Part shown: piece by piece, positions 61,524-64,000 of the stretch | How the letters are laid out: each line of letters starts with the position of its first letter | Position numbering within the stretch: the first letter of the stretch is position 1 | Assembly (NCBI RefSeq): GCF_030733685.1 | Contig: NZ_JASHIM010000001.1 | Coordinates: 124,001-188,000, forward strand | DNA length: 64,000 bases | Source of the DNA: Roseovarius sp. MMSF_3281 | GTDB lineage: Bacteria; Pseudomonadota; Alphaproteobacteria; Rhodobacterales; Rhodobacteraceae | Direction of reading: 5' to 3' | Program-made: the position numbers and the translations under genes | The notes under the pieces: model-generated | Told to the model about the DNA's origin: nothing | The model's input: the letters and a program-made list of their open reading frames with translations, nothing else | The model's database searches: none

Positions 61524-62509
61524 GTGGTTTTCCCCGCGCTGCGATCCACCCGGAGGCGTGGATCAATGGCGAAATACAGCAGATCGACAATCAGGTTGAT
61601 GCCCACGAACATGACCGAAATCATCATCAGGTAAGCGGCCATGACCGGGATATCGACGAACTGGATCGCGTTGATGAACAGAAGGCCGACGCCGGGCCAT
61701 TGGAACACGGTTTCGGTGATGATGGCGAAGGCGATGATGCTACCCAACTGCAAACCGGTGATGGTGATCACCGGTACAAGGGTGTTCTTCAGGGCGTGTT
61801 TGAAATGAACCGAGCGGTCGCGCAGGCCCCGGGCGCGGGCGAACCGGATGTAATCGGTGCGTAGAACCTCAAGCATCTCGGTGCGAACCAGCCGCATGAT
61901 CAGGGTCATCTGGTAAAGGCCAAGCGTGATGGCCGGCAGGATCAGCGCCTTGAGGCCGCTTTCGGTCAGGAAGCCGGTGGTCCACCAATCGCCGATGCGG
62001 GTCACGTCACCGCGCCCGAAGCTGGGCAGCCAGCCCAGTTCGACGGAAAAGAGGTAAATCAGCAAAACGCCGATCAGGAAGGTGGGCAGCGAAACCCCGA
62101 TCAATGACACCGTCATGATGGTATTGGCCGAGAACCCGCGTTTTCGGATGGCGGTGAAAATGCCAAGGCCGATCCCGCCCAGAAGGGCCAGCACACCCGA
62201 GACAAAGGCCAGTTCCAGGGTCGCGGGTAGTCGCTCCATCAGGATTTCCGACACCGGGCGGCCCTGGCGGTAACTCAGGCCGAAGTTTCCCTGCACGGCC
62301 TGCTCCAGAAAGCGCCAGTATTGCACCGGGAAGGGCTTATCGAGGCCCAGGTCCGCGCGCAGCCGTTCGATATCGGCCTGTGTGCGTTCCTGGCCCAGCA
62401 TGTTGTCCACCGGGTCGCCCACGAAGCTGAACATCGAAAAGGCGACAAGCCCGACGACCAGCAGCACAAGCAAAGACTGGACCACGCGACGAATGATATA
62501 GGCAAGCAT
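61520..62509 (-). CDS. Peptide-type ABC importer permease (DppB-like)
   Basis: A 329-residue permease: opening IIRRVVQSLLVLLVVGLVAF, GLDKPFPVQYWRFLEQAVQG near 60, and the EAA loop LRTDYIRFARARGLRDRSVH. It forms the membrane pore with the DppC-like protein. It lies 88 bases after the stop of the binding-protein gene, where the GC-rich gap CGCCGCGCC...GGGCGCGG may form a hairpin that lowers expression of the membrane part. Confidence 0.9.
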   Translation of the reverse strand: MLAYIIRRVVQSLLVLLVVGLVAFSMFSFVGDPVDNMLGQERTQADIERLRADLGLDKPFPVQYWRFLEQAVQGNFGLSYRQGRPVSEILMERLPATLELAFVSGVLALLGGIGLGIFTAIRKRGFSANTIMTVSLIGVSLPTFLIGVLLIYLFSVELGWLPSFGRGDVTRIGDWWTTGFLTESGLKALILPAITLGLYQMTLIMRLVRTEMLEVLRTDYIRFARARGLRDRSVHFKHALKNTLVPVITITGLQLGSIIAFAIITETVFQWPGVGLLFINAIQFVDIPVMAAYLMMISVMFVGINLIVDLLYFAIDPRLRVDRSAGKTT

Positions 62510-62597
62510 GACGGTCCCCCGATCACGTCAGAAAACCGCGCCCTTGCGAAAAGGGCGCGGCGGGGCAGGGCCGCCGCATCGGGCGGCCCCCCGGGCC

Positions 62598-64000
62598 TTA
62601 GTTCATGGTGAAGAACTTCATTTTCGGGTCATCCTCGGGGCTGACCTCGGTGCCGACCTTGTTGGTCATGCCCCAGTTCAGCACCTGGTGGTGGATCGGG
62701 ATATAAAGCTGTTCGTCCTGAACGACGTTCCAGATGGATTGGATGGTGTCGTTCCGCTTGTCCAGATCGGTTTCCGAGGCAAGGCTGACGATCATTTCAT
62801 CCACTTCCGGGTTCGAGAACCCGGTGCCGTTCCAGCTTCCGCGTTCTTCGCCGCGGGTATGGACGAGGAAGTTGAAGATGTATTCCGAATCGTAAGTCGG
62901 AACACCCCAGCCCAGCATGTAGAAATCCGTCTGATCGTTGGTGATCAGCGGGAAGTGCTGTGCCTTGGGCTTGGCATCGAGGTTCACCTTGACCCCGATC
63001 TGCGCCAGCATGCCGACGGCGGCCTGACAGATCGCCTCGTCGTTGACGTAGCGGTCATTCGGGCAATCCAGCTGGATCGAGAAACCGTCTTCATAGCCCG
63101 CTTCGGCCATCAGCGCCTTGGCGGCATCCACATCGGTTTTCGAGGCGCTGTCCATCTCGGCGGTCCAGCCGTTGACGAAGGGCGGCGCGATCATGCCCGC
63201 CGGTTGGCTTTGGCCGCGCATCACCACTTGCTTGATTGCATCGCGATTGATGGCCATCGACATGGCCTTACGGACGCGCACATCGGCCAGCGGGTTGGTG
63301 CCCTCGACATCGTCACTGGCAAGATCGTCCGCACCCATGTTCAGCCCGAAGAAGATCGCCCGGTTCTGCGGCGCGGTCTTGACGACAAGGCCTTCGGTCT
63401 CGGCCACGCGGCCAAGGTCTTGCACCGGGACGTCCTGGATAAAGTCCACTTCACCGGACAGCAGCGCGGCAACCCGTGTCGCGGCATTTTGAATCGGGGT
63501 ATAGACGATCTCGGAGATGTCGAGCGGGAAATCATCCTTGCCCCAATAGTTTTCATTGGCGGTCAGAACGGTTTTCACGTCGGGTTCGCGGCTGACCAGA
63601 ACATACGCGCCGGTGCCGTTTGTATTGGTCGAGGCAAAGGTTTTCTCGCCGCCTTCGACATCCTGCACTTCGACCACGCCATTGTCCTCGGCCCAGCCCT
63701 TGTCCATCATGAACAGGTTGGTCAGGTTCGAGGGCAGGATGGGGTTTGGACCGTTGGTAACGAATTCCACGGTGTGATCATCTACCGCGCGAACCTCTTT
63801 GATCGAACTCAGAAGTTCCTTCATGTTCGACTTTTCGGATTTCGCACGGTTGATCGAAAACACCACATCCTCGGCGGTGAAATCGGCGCCATCGTGGTAT
63901 TTCACACCCTCGCGCAGGTTGAAGACCCAGACATTGGGGTCATCCGCCTTGGGGCCCCAATCGGTGGCCAGTGCACCCTGCATCGCGCCGGTATGGTCGC
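62598..64000 (-). CDS. Periplasmic substrate-binding protein of the peptide/opine/nickel type (SBP_bac_5), 5' end missing
   Basis: At least 467 C-terminal residues are visible; the signal peptide and N-terminus lie beyond the right edge and the frame stays open to the last base. The domain shows VWVFNLREGVKYHDGADFTAEDVVFSINR (in pieces: NLREGVKYHDG, FTAEDVVFSINR), VRKAMSMAINRDAIKQVV and YDSEYIFNFLVHTRG, marks of family 5 binding proteins. It delivers a substrate to the permease and ATPase genes downstream. The substrate class (peptides, glutathione, opines or other) cannot be decided. Confidence 0.9.
   Translation of the reverse strand, partial: DHTGAMQGALATDWGPKADDPNVWVFNLREGVKYHDGADFTAEDVVFSINRAKSEKSNMKELLSSIKEVRAVDDHTVEFVTNGPNPILPSNLTNLFMMDKGWAEDNGVVEVQDVEGGEKTFASTNTNGTGAYVLVSREPDVKTVLTANENYWGKDDFPLDISEIVYTPIQNAATRVAALLSGEVDFIQDVPVQDLGRVAETEGLVVKTAPQNRAIFFGLNMGADDLASDDVEGTNPLADVRVRKAMSMAINRDAIKQVVMRGQSQPAGMIAPPFVNGWTAEMDSASKTDVDAAKALMAEAGYEDGFSIQLDCPNDRYVNDEAICQAAVGMLAQIGVKVNLDAKPKAQHFPLITNDQTDFYMLGWGVPTYDSEYIFNFLVHTRGEERGSWNGTGFSNPEVDEMIVSLASETDLDKRNDTIQSIWNVVQDEQLYIPIHHQVLNWGMTNKVGTEVSPEDDPKMKFFTMN

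Overview
The window is 64 kb of GC-rich, gene-dense bacterial chromosome, and everything in it points to an alphaproteobacterium of the order Rhodobacterales, probably the Roseobacter group. The signs are a ChpT-type histidine phosphotransferase, the yceD-rpmF-plsX-fabH-ihfA-merR block, a ribosomal protein L21 with a C-terminal helix-hairpin-helix extension, a long double-domain dCTP deaminase, an olsB-olsA pair plus a second N-acyltransferase, an MttB-family methyltransferase and a Hint-domain protein. No phage, insertion sequence, integrase, CRISPR array or rRNA operon was seen, so this reads as core chromosome with a few accessory cassettes.

Layout. 1-5 kb: the tail of a Cys/Met-metabolism PLP enzyme, a 36-residue ORF, and a minus-strand cluster (MoxR ATPase, DUF2927-type lipoprotein, 55-residue membrane protein, CoxE-like VWA protein). 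5-10 kb: dksA, an FAD monooxygenase, xthA, then an AT-rich gap with three perfect DnaA-box 9-mers in front of a small operon (72-residue repeat peptide, 359-residue unknown protein, EamA transporter). 10-20 kb: erpA-like gene, dgt, a CPA1-type antiporter, argS, a SPOR protein, nagZ, scpA, scpB and a 46-residue ORF. 20-27 kb: dCTP deaminase, tRNA-Pro, then the minus-strand operon yceD-rpmF-plsX-fabH-ihfA-merR, with bamE and an OlsB/GlsB-like acyltransferase diverging from it. 27-38 kb: uup, a K+ channel with a zinc ribbon, an SDR, an AbrB-type membrane protein, a two-subunit molybdenum hydroxylase, glcG and malate synthase G, and tRNA-Ser. 38-46 kb: two related secreted DUF2059-like proteins, rplU-rpmA, LysE, GNAT, obgE-proB-proA, and chpT diverging from a DUF3553 gene. 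46-54 kb: olsB-olsA, a ThiE-like gene, prfC, a Hint protein, an SDR and an orphan ABC ATPase. 54-64 kb: tatABC with a coupled AAA ATPase, an MttB-family gene, and a five-gene peptide-type ABC importer cut off by the window end.

How the genes work together. The housekeeping blocks cover translation (argS, rplU, rpmA, rpmF, prfC, obgE), chromosome segregation (scpAB), membrane lipid synthesis (plsX, fabH, olsBA), proline synthesis (proBA), glyoxylate use (glcB, glcG), Tat export (tatABC, with the Tat-signal hydroxylase at 32-34 kb as a likely client) and outer-membrane assembly (bamE).

The least explained parts are the repeat-peptide operon with its DnaA-box region (7.6-10.2 kb), the MoxR/VWA cluster (1-5 kb), and several intergenic repeats: a 114-bp palindromic element present twice, two longer composite inverted repeats, a TCGTACGA cluster, and four 11-bp tandem repeats before the K+ channel gene. 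All assignments are from reading the sequence; no database search was run.
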